Positions 12,722-24,200 of a stretch of 64,000 nucleotides of DNA are shown here, piece by piece. A model generated the notes under the pieces. The model searched no databases. It was not told the DNA's origin and worked only from the letters and a program-made list of their open reading frames with translations. The stretch is taken from NCBI RefSeq assembly GCF_020520425.1, contig NC_079491.1, positions 21,133,449-21,197,448 on the forward strand. Direction: 5' to 3'. Numbering within the stretch: the stretch's first letter is position 1; each line of letters begins with the position of its first letter. The stretch is from Spinacia oleracea (taxonomy: Eukaryota; Streptophyta; Magnoliopsida; Caryophyllales; Amaranthaceae). The translations under genes were made by a program, and so were the position numbers.

Positions 12722-13919
12722 TTGACCCTAGTGGATTTGCCTCAGTGCATCGTTTATTCTACCGCCTAGTAGAATACATTTGGGAAATTTATGTGAATTG
12801 AACTAAGGACTATTCGTGCTATGGGCACACCCTGCTTGTTAACTGGCAATGTCGGGTTATCTCAACATTATTAATTTTGAGAAGGAACAATGGGAGTAAT
12901 TTCACTCGAGTCTTATGTTTGATCACAAGTCCTAAAGGATTAAAATAAAATGTCATTGCTTATTTATTCGCATGTTGTGCTTTTGTGTTGAGTCTTGAGT
13001 CGCCTTGAACATAACATATTAACTAACGTAAAGTGTAACCCGAATGAGCTTCAAAACTCTTGGAACGTATATACCTTGAGTATGAACAATGGGGGGAGTC
13101 GTGTCGGAGAAACTCGTACTCCTTGAATGATACAAGACGTTGTTTCATTTTTTTGGTTTTATCGCTTGTATTGAGCAGGAATTCCGTCGGTATGGCCCGA
13201 CTGTCGGTAGAAAGCCCGATCCTTACTTATTTGGTGCTTGGTTGGCTCCCAACACCCTTATCTTTCCCTCGGTGGTTTTTGTTATTATGTTTTACCCGTT
13301 CGAAGCTAATTCTTATTAATATGTGAGTCAAGAGTCGTGTCGAGTATCGAGTCTGTCTCCATGATTAATTGTTTATTAAATGGCTTTTGCATGTGGATTA
13401 TTATATTGTTGAGTGAAACATGTTAGACTAGGATTTCATTTTAGCTTGTTCGTACTCAGCTTTTGTTGACTTCGTGCTTCATGTCTTTCGGTCATCGCCT
13501 TCGCCTTAATGACCCTATGATGATCCATCATTGCACTTGCATTGTTGGGGAGTAGTTTTCAATAAGCAGGTTCGTAGATATAACTTGCGGGAGAAGTTAT
13601 CATGGGAATTGTATTGAGAGACTATTTAATCTTCCGTATTTATAAACTCTACTTTTATTTCTAGTCATGACTACTATAGTTACTTAAACTATAGTTAATA
13701 GATTTTAAACTATTTAATGCTTTGGTTTTTGGGCCTTAATGGTTCCAGGTTGTTGATTGACCATTAACTATTTATTATGTTTTGAAAGTTAGTTATTTCC
13801 GCTGCGTAATTCTGGTAAATAGCCTTAGCCGTTATTACGGTGGCGGTAATATCTTGGTAATTCTTTCATATTAGTCGGAAAAAGGGGATTATAAATATAA
13901 GGAATTATCAGGGTGTTAC
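12722..13919 (+). mobile_element. 5'-truncated LTR fragment
   Basis: It ends TTATCAGGGTGTTACA. Its last 150 bases (CCGCTGCGTAATTCTGG... then GGCGGTAATATCTTGG) parallel the minus-strand end of the solo LTR at 7492-10385. Further upstream, TACTCAGCTTTTGTTGAC matches a similar motif in that LTR, so the two are distant relatives. There is no TG start at its left border, so the 5' part is missing. The 88-codon frame at 13060-13326 lies inside the LTR and is not recognised. Confidence 0.6.
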
Positions 13920-14054
13920 ATAAGTAGGCTACGGTAGGAAGGTTAATGAAGAATTCTCAGCGTTGTGGCACTTGAATCATTTGACTGCACCAAGTTAATG
14001 ACCAAGAAAGATTACCAATTAAAATAAACCTTCAAGTCATCCCACGTGGCATAA

Positions 14055-14371
14055 TCTATACTAATATTTTAAAACACAATATTTTACTTGCCACATGTCC
14101 ACTTCTTGGATTTAATTTCTATATTTTTATTTCTTTTTTTAATTGATTTATCTTTGAAATCCTAATTTTATGGGAAAAAAATTAAAAAAATTCATGACTT
14201 TCCATATGTTTTTCATTAATGTTGTTTACATCCATAACATGTTATTTTATCATTGATAGAAATAATTGATTAGTTCATTGTCTCTTCGACTTCTATATCA
14301 AAATATATATTACTTCGTATGTAGATTTTGATTAAAAAATATAACTGTGCATAGCACATACTAAAAACTAG
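14055..14371 (+). mobile_element. Short non-autonomous Helitron
   Basis: It begins TCTATACTAATATTTT and ends with a short hairpin (TGTGCATAGCACA) followed by ACTAAAAACTAG. It sits between A (14054) and T (14372), the A|T insertion habit of Helitrons. It makes no target duplication and has no inverted repeats. Rolling-circle replication by a helicase encoded elsewhere is the known mechanism for the class. The 317-bp length excludes any coding capacity. Confidence 0.75.
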
Positions 14372-15095
14372 TTACTATTCCTTTTCTCAAATGAATAGTG
14401 TCAAGGAGCTTGGAATCAACATAACGACTTCGTTTGTTTATGAATAAATGTAGAAGTAGACAATTTCCTCAATTTTTTTTTAAAAAATAGAAAAGCACTT
14501 GGGATTAGTATTACGACTTCGTTTGTTTTGATATTTGGAATTATTTTTTTCATTTTCTTTTTTTTGTTAAAGAGTGGAAAAGAATTTTTCCAAAGGTGAA
14601 AAGTAATTTTACACTTGTATGTTTTAGAAATTTTGTTTACACTGTACGTTTTTAAAAAATATATTATTTTTTCAAAAGTGAAAACCCATTTTACACTTAT
14701 ATGATGTTTTAAAAATATTATACACTTGTATGTTTCAATTTTCTTTTTCATACAATATCATTTTTCGTTGGAACAAACTTTTGAAACTAAAATTAATTTA
14801 TTGATAAAAGTCAAAGGACATCTACAAAAGACATCTGAATCTATTAAAGACATAACAAATTGAATCAAATAAAACTCTTTTTTAGCAAAACTATGATCGT
14901 TGCACGTCAAATATTTTTTATACCCTCTTACACATAGCTGCTTGATACATCGTTCAACAAAGGGGTCTTTCTATCTATTGTAGTTGTGAAGTTGCATTAA
15001 ATCAGATTCAATTGATTGTAGAAATAGAATTGACATCTACAACAACACCATACAAATCTTCGCCAACGAATCAATTTCTCCTACGAAATTAATTA
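14372..15095. other. AT-rich intergenic spacer with a short direct repeat
   Basis: No gene is supported. The phrase ACGACTTCGTTTGTTT occurs at about 14425 and 14512 within similar contexts, suggesting a local duplication. The 111-codon minus-strand frame at 14416-14751 is Lys/Phe-rich and comes from A/T runs. Confidence 0.5.
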
Positions 15096-15381
15096 CGCCT
15101 TCCGTCCCACATTACTCGTTACATTTACATTTGCACAAAGTTTTAGTTTGATAAGTGGTTGTTTGGTTATTAATTGTTACTTTATTGAAAAAGTAGGTGT
15201 GATAGGAGTTAATGAAGCATTTTTTTAATTGAATGAGAGAGAGTGTGGAAACCAAACTTTTTTTAGTGGGAAGAAAAAGACAATATAGTAATTGCAGGGC
15301 CATTCTCAATTTAGAAGTGTAACAAATAATATGGGACGGACGGAAAAGGAAAGTGTAACAAGTAATGTGGGACGGAGGGAG
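15096..15381. mobile_element. Stowaway-like MITE
   Basis: This 286-bp element has terminal inverted repeats CGCCTTCCGTCCCACATTAC and its counterpart GTAATGTGGGACGGAGGGAG, flanked by TA on both sides (15094-15095 and 15382-15383). CTCCCTCCGTCCC is the classic Stowaway (Tc1/mariner-derived) end. The overlapping minus-strand frame at 15112-15525 is not a gene. Confidence 0.85.
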
Positions 15382-15890
15382 TAACATTTCCCCCCCTTGC
15401 ACAAGATATCTATGATCCGCTAACTTAAGAAAAAATCTCCCTAAAAGGTGAAAAGGAAAACCTTGTCTTTCGAGGGAGAAAAATGATACGCCCAAGTAGG
15501 AAGCATTATTGTAACCTAAAAACAAATAGAATTAAAGGAAAAACCAACAAATAAAAAGATTGGGGCTGTCCACCGATAAAAAAGGACGGATGCCGCTCTT
15601 CGTCGAAACAAACTCATTCTACCGCTCTTTCCATTTTCAATACAAAAGGTCTTGCATGCATAAGTTGTACAATAAATTTATTGTACACAATAACTTTTAT
15701 CCACCTTTTGTACAGACTAACTTTTAATATGTTTTTATTAAATTTTATATTATGAAAAAAATATTGATGGATAAATATTTTAAAGGGTTAAATAGATACC
15801 TTTAACGTTTTTACTGATTTTAAAGGAATAAAATAAATAAAAATTATCATTAAACTTTGATAGCTTTTAAATACTTTATGGTAACTTTTA
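15382..15890. other. AT-rich intergenic spacer
   Basis: No coding region, RNA gene or complete mobile element was recognised. A small inverted motif (GTACAATAAATTTATTGTAC) sits near 15666-15686. Confidence 0.5.
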
Positions 15891-16148
15891 GTTCCTTCGT
15901 TTTTTAATAATTGCACCATTTAAGTTTTAGCACTATTCCCATATTTTTATATATTTACTTTTTGTGATTTATAAGGTAAGGCAAAATATATTCATGTGAA
16001 ATCTTGTTAGATTCGTCTCGAAATATACTTTCAAAATTATCAAATTTTTATAATTTTTTCAAATATATAATAAAAGGTATTAGTGATTAAAATATTGCAT
16101 TGACAAGCGTAAAATCTCATATAATATTAATTAAAAAAATGGAAGAAA
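15891..16148. mobile_element. Stowaway-like MITE, diverged copy
   Basis: The ends are GTTCCTTCGTTTTTTAATAA and a weaker counterpart, AAAAAATGGAAGAAA, with TA at 15889-15890 and 16149-16150. It shares its length, its AATAATTGCACCAT left end and internal GATTCGTCTCGAAAT with the next element, so the two are copies of one family. Confidence 0.7.
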
Positions 16149-16163
16149 TAAATATTTATTATA

Positions 16164-16422
16164 CTTCCTCCATTTTTTTAATAATTGCACCATCTTTGTT
16201 TTAGCACTATTCTCATATTCTTATATAGTTATTTTTTTGTGATTTATATGCAAGGAAAAATATATTCATGTGGGATCTTGTTAGATTCGTCTCGAAATGC
16301 ACTTTCAAATTATCAAATTTGTATAATTTTTTCGAATATATAATGAGAGATTTTAGTGGTTAAAATAGTGTTTTTGGCAAACGTGAAATCTCAAATGGTG
16401 CAATTAAAAAAAATGGAGGAAG
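16164..16422. mobile_element. Stowaway-like MITE, better preserved copy
   Basis: This 259-bp element begins CTTCCTCCATTTTTTTAATA and ends TTAAAAAAAATGGAGGAAG, flanked by TA (16162-16163 and 16423-16424). It is 15 bp from the preceding copy in the same orientation, which suggests insertion beside a relative or tandem duplication. Confidence 0.82.
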
Positions 16423-16595
16423 TATACAACTTATTTAAGAATTTATGTTTTCTATTTCTAGGAGCGATTTCCGTCAATATTGCACAAAGATACATTAATT
16501 CCCAAAATACGTTACTTTTTATGTTAATTTCCACCATACCGTCCACGCCAACAAGGGAGAGAGAAAACTGATTTTTTTTTTCCGGTTCACCACTG

Positions 16596-17197
16596 AACCG
16601 CTATCTAAGATAGCGGTTTGGTTAAGAACCCGCCATCTCAGACAGCGGTCAAGGCCCCTTCCACTGCGTAATTCATAAAGTCTATGGCGACGATTGGAAT
16701 CGCGAATTGCTCGATTTCAAGGCGCGAAACCCTAATGTCCCTGTCATCGATTCCCCCGCCGCAATCCAACGCCTTCACAACCGGATTTCCATGCTCGACG
16801 CTGTCAAAAACCTCAAACCGGCGTCGTCCGAGGCGGCGTTGACGCCAAGTGTTGGAACACCTAACCAGATTCTACTCAGCGAAGAGATTATGATGAGAAG
16901 GTGACGAATTTGGGGGTGAAATTTCCGCTGATTGCGAAACCGTTGATTGCCAATGGAAGCCTCAATTCTCATCAAATGTCGGTAGTTTTCAACAATAATG
17001 GGTTGAAGAAAGTGAGAGAGTTTGCTCCTATCGTTCTATAGGAGTTCGTTAACCATGGCGGCGTGTTGTTTAAAATCTATGTCGCTGGGGAAAATGTGAT
17101 GAGGGGTAAACCGCTATCTCAGATAGCGATTATCCCACATAAACCGCTATCTCAGATAGCGGTTAACCCACATAAACCGCTATATGAGATAGCGGTT
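16596..17197. repeat. 23-bp palindromes flanking the captured gene
   Basis: The near-perfect palindrome AACCGCTATCTCAGATAGCGGTT or a close variant occurs at 16596-16618, 17109-17131, 17142-17164 and 17175-17197. The last three are spaced 33 bp apart, and a degenerate fifth copy lies at about 16630-16650. They bracket the ITPK fragment inside the Pack-MULE. Each could form a hairpin in RNA or single-stranded DNA. Confidence 0.8.
16662..17103 (+). pseudogene. Captured fragment of an inositol tris/tetrakisphosphate kinase (ITPK) gene
   Basis: Frames read in order give VIHKVYGDDWNRELLDF, then PAAIQRLHNRISMLDAV, then VKFPLIAKPLIANGS and EFVNHGGVLFKIYVAGE. These are the landmark segments of plant ITPK (inositol 1,3,4-trisphosphate 5/6-kinase), an ATP-grasp enzyme making inositol polyphosphates. 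The IAKPL and QEFVNHGG regions are ATP-grasp core. The copy is dead: the frame shifts near 16895-16905, the Gln of LQEFVNHGG is a stop (TAG, about 17039), and both ends of the enzyme are missing. An open frame covers 16707-16904. The stretch is intron-free and more GC-rich than its surroundings, and it lies entirely between the MULE inverted repeats. Confidence 0.85.
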
Positions 17198-17337
17198 TTG
17201 CGCTGCTTATTTTTAAAAAAAAAGACCGGTTCACTACGCTGACGTGGATGATATGGTGGGAATTAACATAAAAAGTAACGTATTTTGGAAATTAATGTAT
17301 CTTTGTGCAATATTGACGGAAATCGCTCTATTTCCAG

Positions 17338-18283
17338 AGCTCACCAACTCAATTGCTAAAACCAAAACAAAATACTACAAGTTGATGTTTTAAATTCCAT
17401 GATGGTCCCACCACAAAATTTCCACCTCATGCCATTATCCTTGGAAGTTTGCCAATTTCCAGTCCATTAATATGTTAAAAAAAGCAAGTACAAAACCTCA
17501 CCCAATTAAACTTTTCTTTTTGATTACTACTTTTCTGCTGTTTTTGGTAGGCAGAACCAACCAATCAAAATCTTCTCCCACCTTATTTTTTCATTTTCTC
17601 ACATTAATATTTTAATTAACTTTTTTTTATGGGTCACTGAAAATAAACACATTTTTATAGCAATCCTTTTCCTTTGCACTTGGTGTGCCTTCAAAGCTGG
17701 TGGGTCCCACCAATCCCACTTGTTGGTCTTCAGCTTATGTCACCTTTTCCTTCGGCTCTTATCAAAGACGAGTCCTACTCAAAATTAAAAATAAATTAAA
17801 AACTTCGACTGTTCTTCATCTTCCTCCTCTGATCTTCTCTGAATTTCTCCAAAAAACAAGGACACTTTCAATTTCTGTGTATATTTTTATTCAGTAGTCG
17901 ATTTTTTTTTGTACAGGTGAAGAAAGTATACTGCGAAAACAGGTTCATCGTTCTTAGTTTTGTTGTTGTATTGCTCAGCAGCGTGGGTTTTGTAATTTGT
18001 GAGGAGAAGGGTTTGATTGAATCAAGTTTTTGGTATCTGGGTATTGTTCATTTTTGAGAAAGAGTCAAAGGAGCTCTTGGATTGAAGGAGTGGTATGTAG
18101 TTTTTTCTTATTTTCCCGGTATTTTTTAGTGTTCGTCTTATATTTTTTTCAATAGAGTTGAAAAATTAGTGTAATTGACCCATTTGCTGGGGAATTGTTG
18201 ATGCATGGTCAAAGACAATGGAGGTGTTTATGGCCAGATTTCTATTTGTTTAGCAATAATTACTGCAACTTTTGGGAAATAAT
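17338..18283 (+). promoter_or_regulatory. Upstream region and 5' UTR of the Raf-like kinase gene
   Basis: No other gene is seen between the Pack-MULE and the kinase start codon. A pyrimidine-rich patch (CTTCATCTTCCTCCTCTG and following, about 17813-17850) is typical of plant transcription start regions. A possible 5'-UTR donor (GTATGTAG) lies near 18093, with no firm acceptor identified. Short upstream frames such as 17685-17897 lack recognisable similarity. The start site itself cannot be fixed from sequence alone. Confidence 0.4.
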
Positions 18284-21200
18284 ATGAAGAATCTCTTGAA
18301 GAAGCTGAACATTGTGCCAAATCAAGGTGAAGCCATAGAAGGGTCTAATAATAATAACAATAACAATAATAATAATTCACCGAAAACGAATAAATTGAAT
18401 GCTGGACTATCTCCTCGTTCACAGGCACAGCAAAGTAAACCCTTTACCACTTTGGCTGGATGGTTTCATACAGTAACTAATAGAAAGAGTGCTAGTCTTC
18501 CATCTTCGTCTAATGATAGGACACAAGATTATATAATGGAACAACATCACTTGGAATCTTCCAGTAGTGGTGGTTTTAGTGTTGCTTCTGATGTTGTTGC
18601 GAGGCGTGACTCGGAGTCTAGTAATGTAAAGGATCCTGATGTTGAGGAAGAGTATCAAATACAGTTAGCTATGGAAATGAGTGCTAGGGAAGATCCTGAA
18701 GCTGTTCAGATTGAAGCTGTCAAGCAAATTAGTTTAGGCTCTTTTACACCGGAGAATACTCCTGCAGAAGTCGTTGCATACAGATATTGGGTAAGCTTCC
18801 AGGCTTCTGTCTTCCATACATTACAGTATGTTGAATTAGGACTCATTGAATTCCTACTGAGTGTTTCTATGGAGGAGTTTCTTAAACAGAAAGGAGTAAC
18901 ATGAAGTTGGGATTTCGCCAGAATTTGGCTTGAATGTTCATCCTGGTTTTCAAAATTTGTATTGAAAATTTACTTGCTCCTGTTTTTATAAGTGTGTAGC
19001 TTTAATAAGGAAACATTAAGTGAGGTCTTATGTTAATCCATGATGAAATGTGGCAAATTGCTGACTGGTTTTGATGTATTTGTAATTTTGCTTCTTGCAT
19101 GAAATTTATTAATCTCTACATGCTCTACACTCGATGAAATATGGCAACATTTTTGCTTATGGTGGATTTTGTTCTTCTCCTTACATATTTGTCTTGGAAC
19201 AATTTCCTTGGTGCTCACTGTTTGAGTTCTTATTGGATTTATGCTGAACTATAAGATTTCTTGCCAAGCAGCGTCTTAGTTTTAAAAAGCGCGCTTTTTT
19301 TGCGCTTAAAGCTCGGAAGCTCAGAAGCTCACACCAAAATGCTTCTACAGAGTTATTTCACGGAATAACACTCGTATATATTGAGCTGAAGCCCAGCGAC
19401 ATACAAGAAGCGCGCGCTTCCTAGCGCTTCGGTGCTTCTGCGCTTCCTAGCGCTTTTGCGCTTCTTGTAGTCTAGGCACTTCAGACCCTTTTTTTTATAA
19501 AAAATAAATCCACGTGACTCTAATCTTCTTTTTTTAAAGTATCACGTGATTTCTTTTTCAAAAAATGAATATTTGGGAAGTTTTTGAAAATCCTAGTGCA
19601 ATTTTCTCAATTCGCCGGATTTCTCTAGCCTTCTCGCCAGATTTCTCCCGTCGGATTCTGAATTTTTCTTCCATCGTTTTGATTTCTCTATTTTTTTTTT
19701 CATCTTTTCTTTCCATATTTTCTCCATATGTTCTGAACTTTTAAAACTAAGAGCAGCGTCCATTTTCGTTTGAATTGAAAGTCAGTGCTATTGGCCAATG
19801 TTTTAGCTTTGAATTACAATGGACTGTTTTATCTACTAATTGTCTTCTACTCATACTTGGTGTCATATTAGGTTAGTCGATTGTCATCACAAGTGAAAGG
19901 TACAGTCAGTACAACATTAAGAGGACCTAGAGTAATGTAAAGAACAAGTAATGCAATAACAAGTGTGGCAAATCACGCTAAAAGTTACTTTAACCCAAAT
20001 TTGGAGACTCTATTATTGAAAAGTACCAACGAAGCAAGAAACACGTACCTTTGGCACACAGATTCCATCTAAATGATTTTCTCCTGAAAATTCATTTATT
20101 TCTTCCGCAGCCCTCAACTCTAGGAATAGCCATGCAAACAGGTTACCATAGCTTATCCCTCCCAAAATTCACCAATGTCTATAGATGCTTCATTAAAGGC
20201 TGTTGAAATGATCCAAATATTCCACTAAAAGAAAAGCCAACCCACATTGCAAAACCAGGAATCCCTGACTCCTTACGAACAAGACAGATTATTGGGTTTG
20301 CAGTTCCGCAAATCATCAATAGTGCCTAGTCTAACTAAAAACCCCAACTTTCTTCTTGTCAAGATTGTTCCTAAAACTGTTATTTCATCCTTCAAGATAA
20401 GAGTAATATACTCCCCCCCACCCGAAGGAAAATAAAACTGCTTCAACCAAGCCTCTTAGAGATTCTAACCATCATTAATCCCATGGGAGACCTGGATAGG
20501 TGAGGGGGTTAGTTCCAGGTTCCACACTTAGCATGCTACATTAGGATGATGAGAAGAAAGTTCTGATTAATCCAATTAAAAGATTTTCTTAAATTAATTT
20601 GAGAAATCACTTTGAACATTATCAAATCCAACCTCATCATTGAATTGGAAAAGGATGGTGTAATATGCGTATTATCTTACCTCACTTTCAAGGTATCATT
20701 GTATCAATACCTCGAAGCAACTTTTAGTTTCACCCTTTTTCAAGAAGATGATTAAAAGTGTCAACCACTACAACATATAAGAGCAACCCCAACGGTTGTA
20801 GCTAGTGACTTGCTTGCAATTTTTAAAAGTCCAAGCTACTAGGTTGACCATTGGAGTGGAATGACAAATTAGCTTGGCCAAGAAAATTAGCTTACAAGCT
20901 AATTTGCTTGACAAAAAAGTAGTTAATGGTTGACTGACAAGTAGGACACAATTAAATAACAAGCCAATGGTATAAACTAGCGAGCAATAAGAATAACTTG
21001 TAATCTTATGTGGCATTGCAAGCTAATTTGGAAATTAGTTTGCCAATGGAGATGCTCTAAGAATTAGGATCATCTTGTTGTAACTTCCTTGTGGCCCCAG
21101 ACTACCATCTAGGTTAAATGTTATTGATGACCTTTTAATTGTTAAGGAAAAAGACAGGAAAACACCTTTGAATCTAGAGGTTCCATGTAATTTTAACCTT

Positions 21201-24200
21201 TTAATAATTCTTCATCTTATCCAATATACTCAAAATATTATCCTACTTTTACCTTCTTAAAAATCAAGCTTAAAACTAATAGGCTTGCCATGAACACTAT
21301 TTAAGTAATGTTATTTGCCATTGTTCACCAAAAAAAAGACCTCCTCATTAGCCCGCAAGAGCTACATCAAATATTTAGTTTTCTCCTATATACTCCATAA
21401 TAATTATATTAAATGAACGGATAATGTCTAGGCAATTAGAAAAAAATATTGTTAAAATACAACACCCATCAAAAGACTAATCTGTCAAAAACCTCCCACC
21501 TTTGCAAAATGCACTTTCGTAGGAACGTGAGTAATGTATAAGAACTTATCTTAACTTGTATAAACTGTAAGAACTTGTTGTAGTTGTGAATTCAACTTGG
21601 GTAGCCTTCCTGACAGTTGACCATGAACTTTACTTGTTGGCTTTGAACTTATATGAACTTACTTTTCATGAAATGAGTGAACCTACGAAGAGGAGAAAAA
21701 TCCTTACTATAGAATTTGCTTTATTTTTGTGAAATTAATTTGTCTTCCTGTATTTCTTTCTAACCTGTCTCATATCTTAGATTTGCCCATGCCTGACAGA
21801 ATTACAATGCTCTTAGCTATGACGACAAGATCTTGGATGGATTTTACGATTTTTATGGCGTGGTCACCGACTATGAAACATCAAGGATGCCTTCCCTTGT
21901 TGATCTACAAACAATTCCAGTATCTGAAGGTATTAGTTGGGAGGCAATTTTGGTCAACAGGGATGCTGATACCAATCTGCTCAAACTTGAACAGAGGGCG
22001 GTCAATTTTGCTGTCAAGGCAAGGTCAGAACCTCATATTGTAGGCGATGCTGCACTGGTGCGACAACTTGCTACTCTGGTGTCTGACTACATGGGTGGAC
22101 CAGTTGGAGAACCAGGCACCATGTTAAGAGCATGGAAAAGCCTTAGTTATAGTTTGAAGTCAACTCTTAGGAGCATGGTGTTGCCTCTTGGTTCTTTAAC
22201 AATCGGACTGGCTCGTCATCGTGCTTTACTATTCAAGGTACTTTCTTAAATTATATTTTCATTAATAAATTTGCCCCTAAATGCAAGTTTAGACATTTCT
22301 TGCAATATATTGTCCATTAAAAAACATCTTGCAATTTAAGCATCAACTGAGAACTTGCACTTGGAAATAGGTCCATTGTCACTGCAAACCTTGTATATCA
22401 ACGCAACAAATGCCTAATCATGTATTCACATGATTATCTCCACAGCTGTTCAATGTTAATCTCCTTCATCCTGCCTTTGAAAGAGTTCTTTTTCTTTTTT
22501 GTGATATATATAAAAAAAAAACCATATGCAAAGTTGTGATTGCCCTATGTTTATTTGGGTTGCCGTCGAATGGGTACATTAAGGGCTAAAAGTTTCTTTA
22601 TGCAAAGTCCAATATGTTGGAGCAAACATGATACCCTTTGGAAAAGGGATAAATTTCAAAGGGCGTGAATATTAAGGTGCTTTTGTACAAATATTCTGTT
22701 AGCAAGTCCACTAAAAGCGTAAGCCTGGATGCTTTGTTGCTCTTTTGTTACCTGTTGTTTGAAAACTTGTTAAAGTTATCCGTTGGTTTTCGTTAATGAT
22801 TTCATGATCTTGTGGTTTCTGAATAAGACCTAGAGGCTATAAGAAAATAGTCTAAATTTGAAGTTTAACAATGTATGATTGTATGTTAAGTTCGATTCTG
22901 TTTTTTCTCCTCCATAAACTTAGCTGTCAAGAGAACCTCTGTTTAACAATCTTTTCGATTTTAGAAATTGTGATGTCTGTGCTGGGTTTTCTCGTGCTTC
23001 TCTCTTTGACATGTTTGTTCTTTTGGTTGTTTTCTCTATCTGTATGTGAAGGTTTTAGCCAACAGTGTGGATATCCCATGCCGTTTAGTGAAAGGAAAGT
23101 TATACACAGGCTTTGATGATGTTGCAGTGAACTTTGTAAAGATTGATGGTGGAAGGTAAGGGTATATGCGCTCAGCTGCGTGCTTTATTGGTTGTCTTTG
23201 ATCCCCATAGTTCAACAAAAAAAGTAAATAAATCTCCATGGAGTTAAACTTTATTTATTTTTATTATCCCTTATAATTTTTTTTTATGTAATATATTTAT
23301 ATATATTTTCCTCTTATCTTACTTTCATTAATTCCACTTTCTTCCTCTTCCTTGTTTATTCTTTTAACTTAATGCTCCTTTCTGGTTTGATTGGTCACAA
23401 TGACGATCTCCTATGACGATTCATGTTAGCCGACCCCAAATCATTTTGGGACTAAGGCTTTGTTGTTGTTGTTGCTGTTGGAGGTACCGTTGGGTTTTAA
23501 TGCTTGTCAATTTGAAACTTTCACAGTTTGATGTAGAGAGTATATCAAAAGAAAATCATTGTCTGGTGTGGGAAATGCCTTTTGTGGTGTGTAACTAAGA
23601 CTACGTCAGATTGGATAAGTATTGACAAAACTTATCTAATAAACTATTCACATGCCTACTTCTCTTTCTGTTTTGCTGTTTTTTAGTGGTAAGCGTACCT
23701 CAAAATATAAAAGGCTTTCTGTAAAATCACAGTTTGAAAATATTCCTAATCTCAGTCATTGGTCTTATTCTAGTAACATTTCCACTCATATTACTATCGT
23801 TTTTCAAACATGGCTTCTTAAGGTGTGCTATTTCAAAGTAGGATAATTTTGGAAGGGAGTAATATTTTCCACAACGAAAAGACTATTCAAAGTGCAATTG
23901 TTTAGGAAGCATATGGTTTCTATTCTAGGTAATATATCACGTAAATGATAGTAATCGTAGTTGAATAGCGTAATTATTTGAGGATGCTTGTATCTTGAGG
24001 GATCCAAACCTATATTCTTCAGTGAGGCAGTTGGTAGTTTTAGTCTTTTTATGATATAAATTGTGAAGTCCTGATCTATTTGGTGCAACTAATTCAATAC
24101 AGAGTATTTTGGTTGGTTGTTTTTAGTTTTTGTCCTTTAGTTTTAGCAAATTTCTGATGGGTACCCTTGAAAGAGAAAGTCATTAGAAGAATGTGATCTT

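Larger units (their letters stand above)
16462..17328 (+). mobile_element. Pack-MULE carrying an ITPK gene fragment
   Basis: This 867-bp element has inverted repeats of about 80 bp, starting GAGCGATTTCCGTCAATATT at the left and reading the same on the other strand from 17328. The 9-bp flanks are TATTTCTAG (16453-16461) and TATTTCCAG (17329-17337), identical at 8 of 9 positions, the target-site length of Mutator-like elements. No transposase is present. Instead it holds a broken piece of a cellular kinase gene (16662-17103) and several copies of a 23-bp palindrome. MULEs that carry host gene pieces are known as Pack-MULEs, so the classification rests on the termini, target duplication and cargo together. 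Confidence 0.88.
18791..21799 (+). other. Intron 1 of the kinase gene, with repeats
   Basis: This is the longest intron of the gene (3.0 kb), between donor GGGTAAGC and acceptor GACAG. It holds a GCGCTT-rich segment (about 19280-19490) and a Tourist-like MITE (20781-21057). No independent gene is supported. Confidence 0.75.

Noticed and set aside
16707..16904. Active ITPK gene
   Set aside because: It is only part of the enzyme, with a frameshift and an internal stop, enclosed by transposon inverted repeats.
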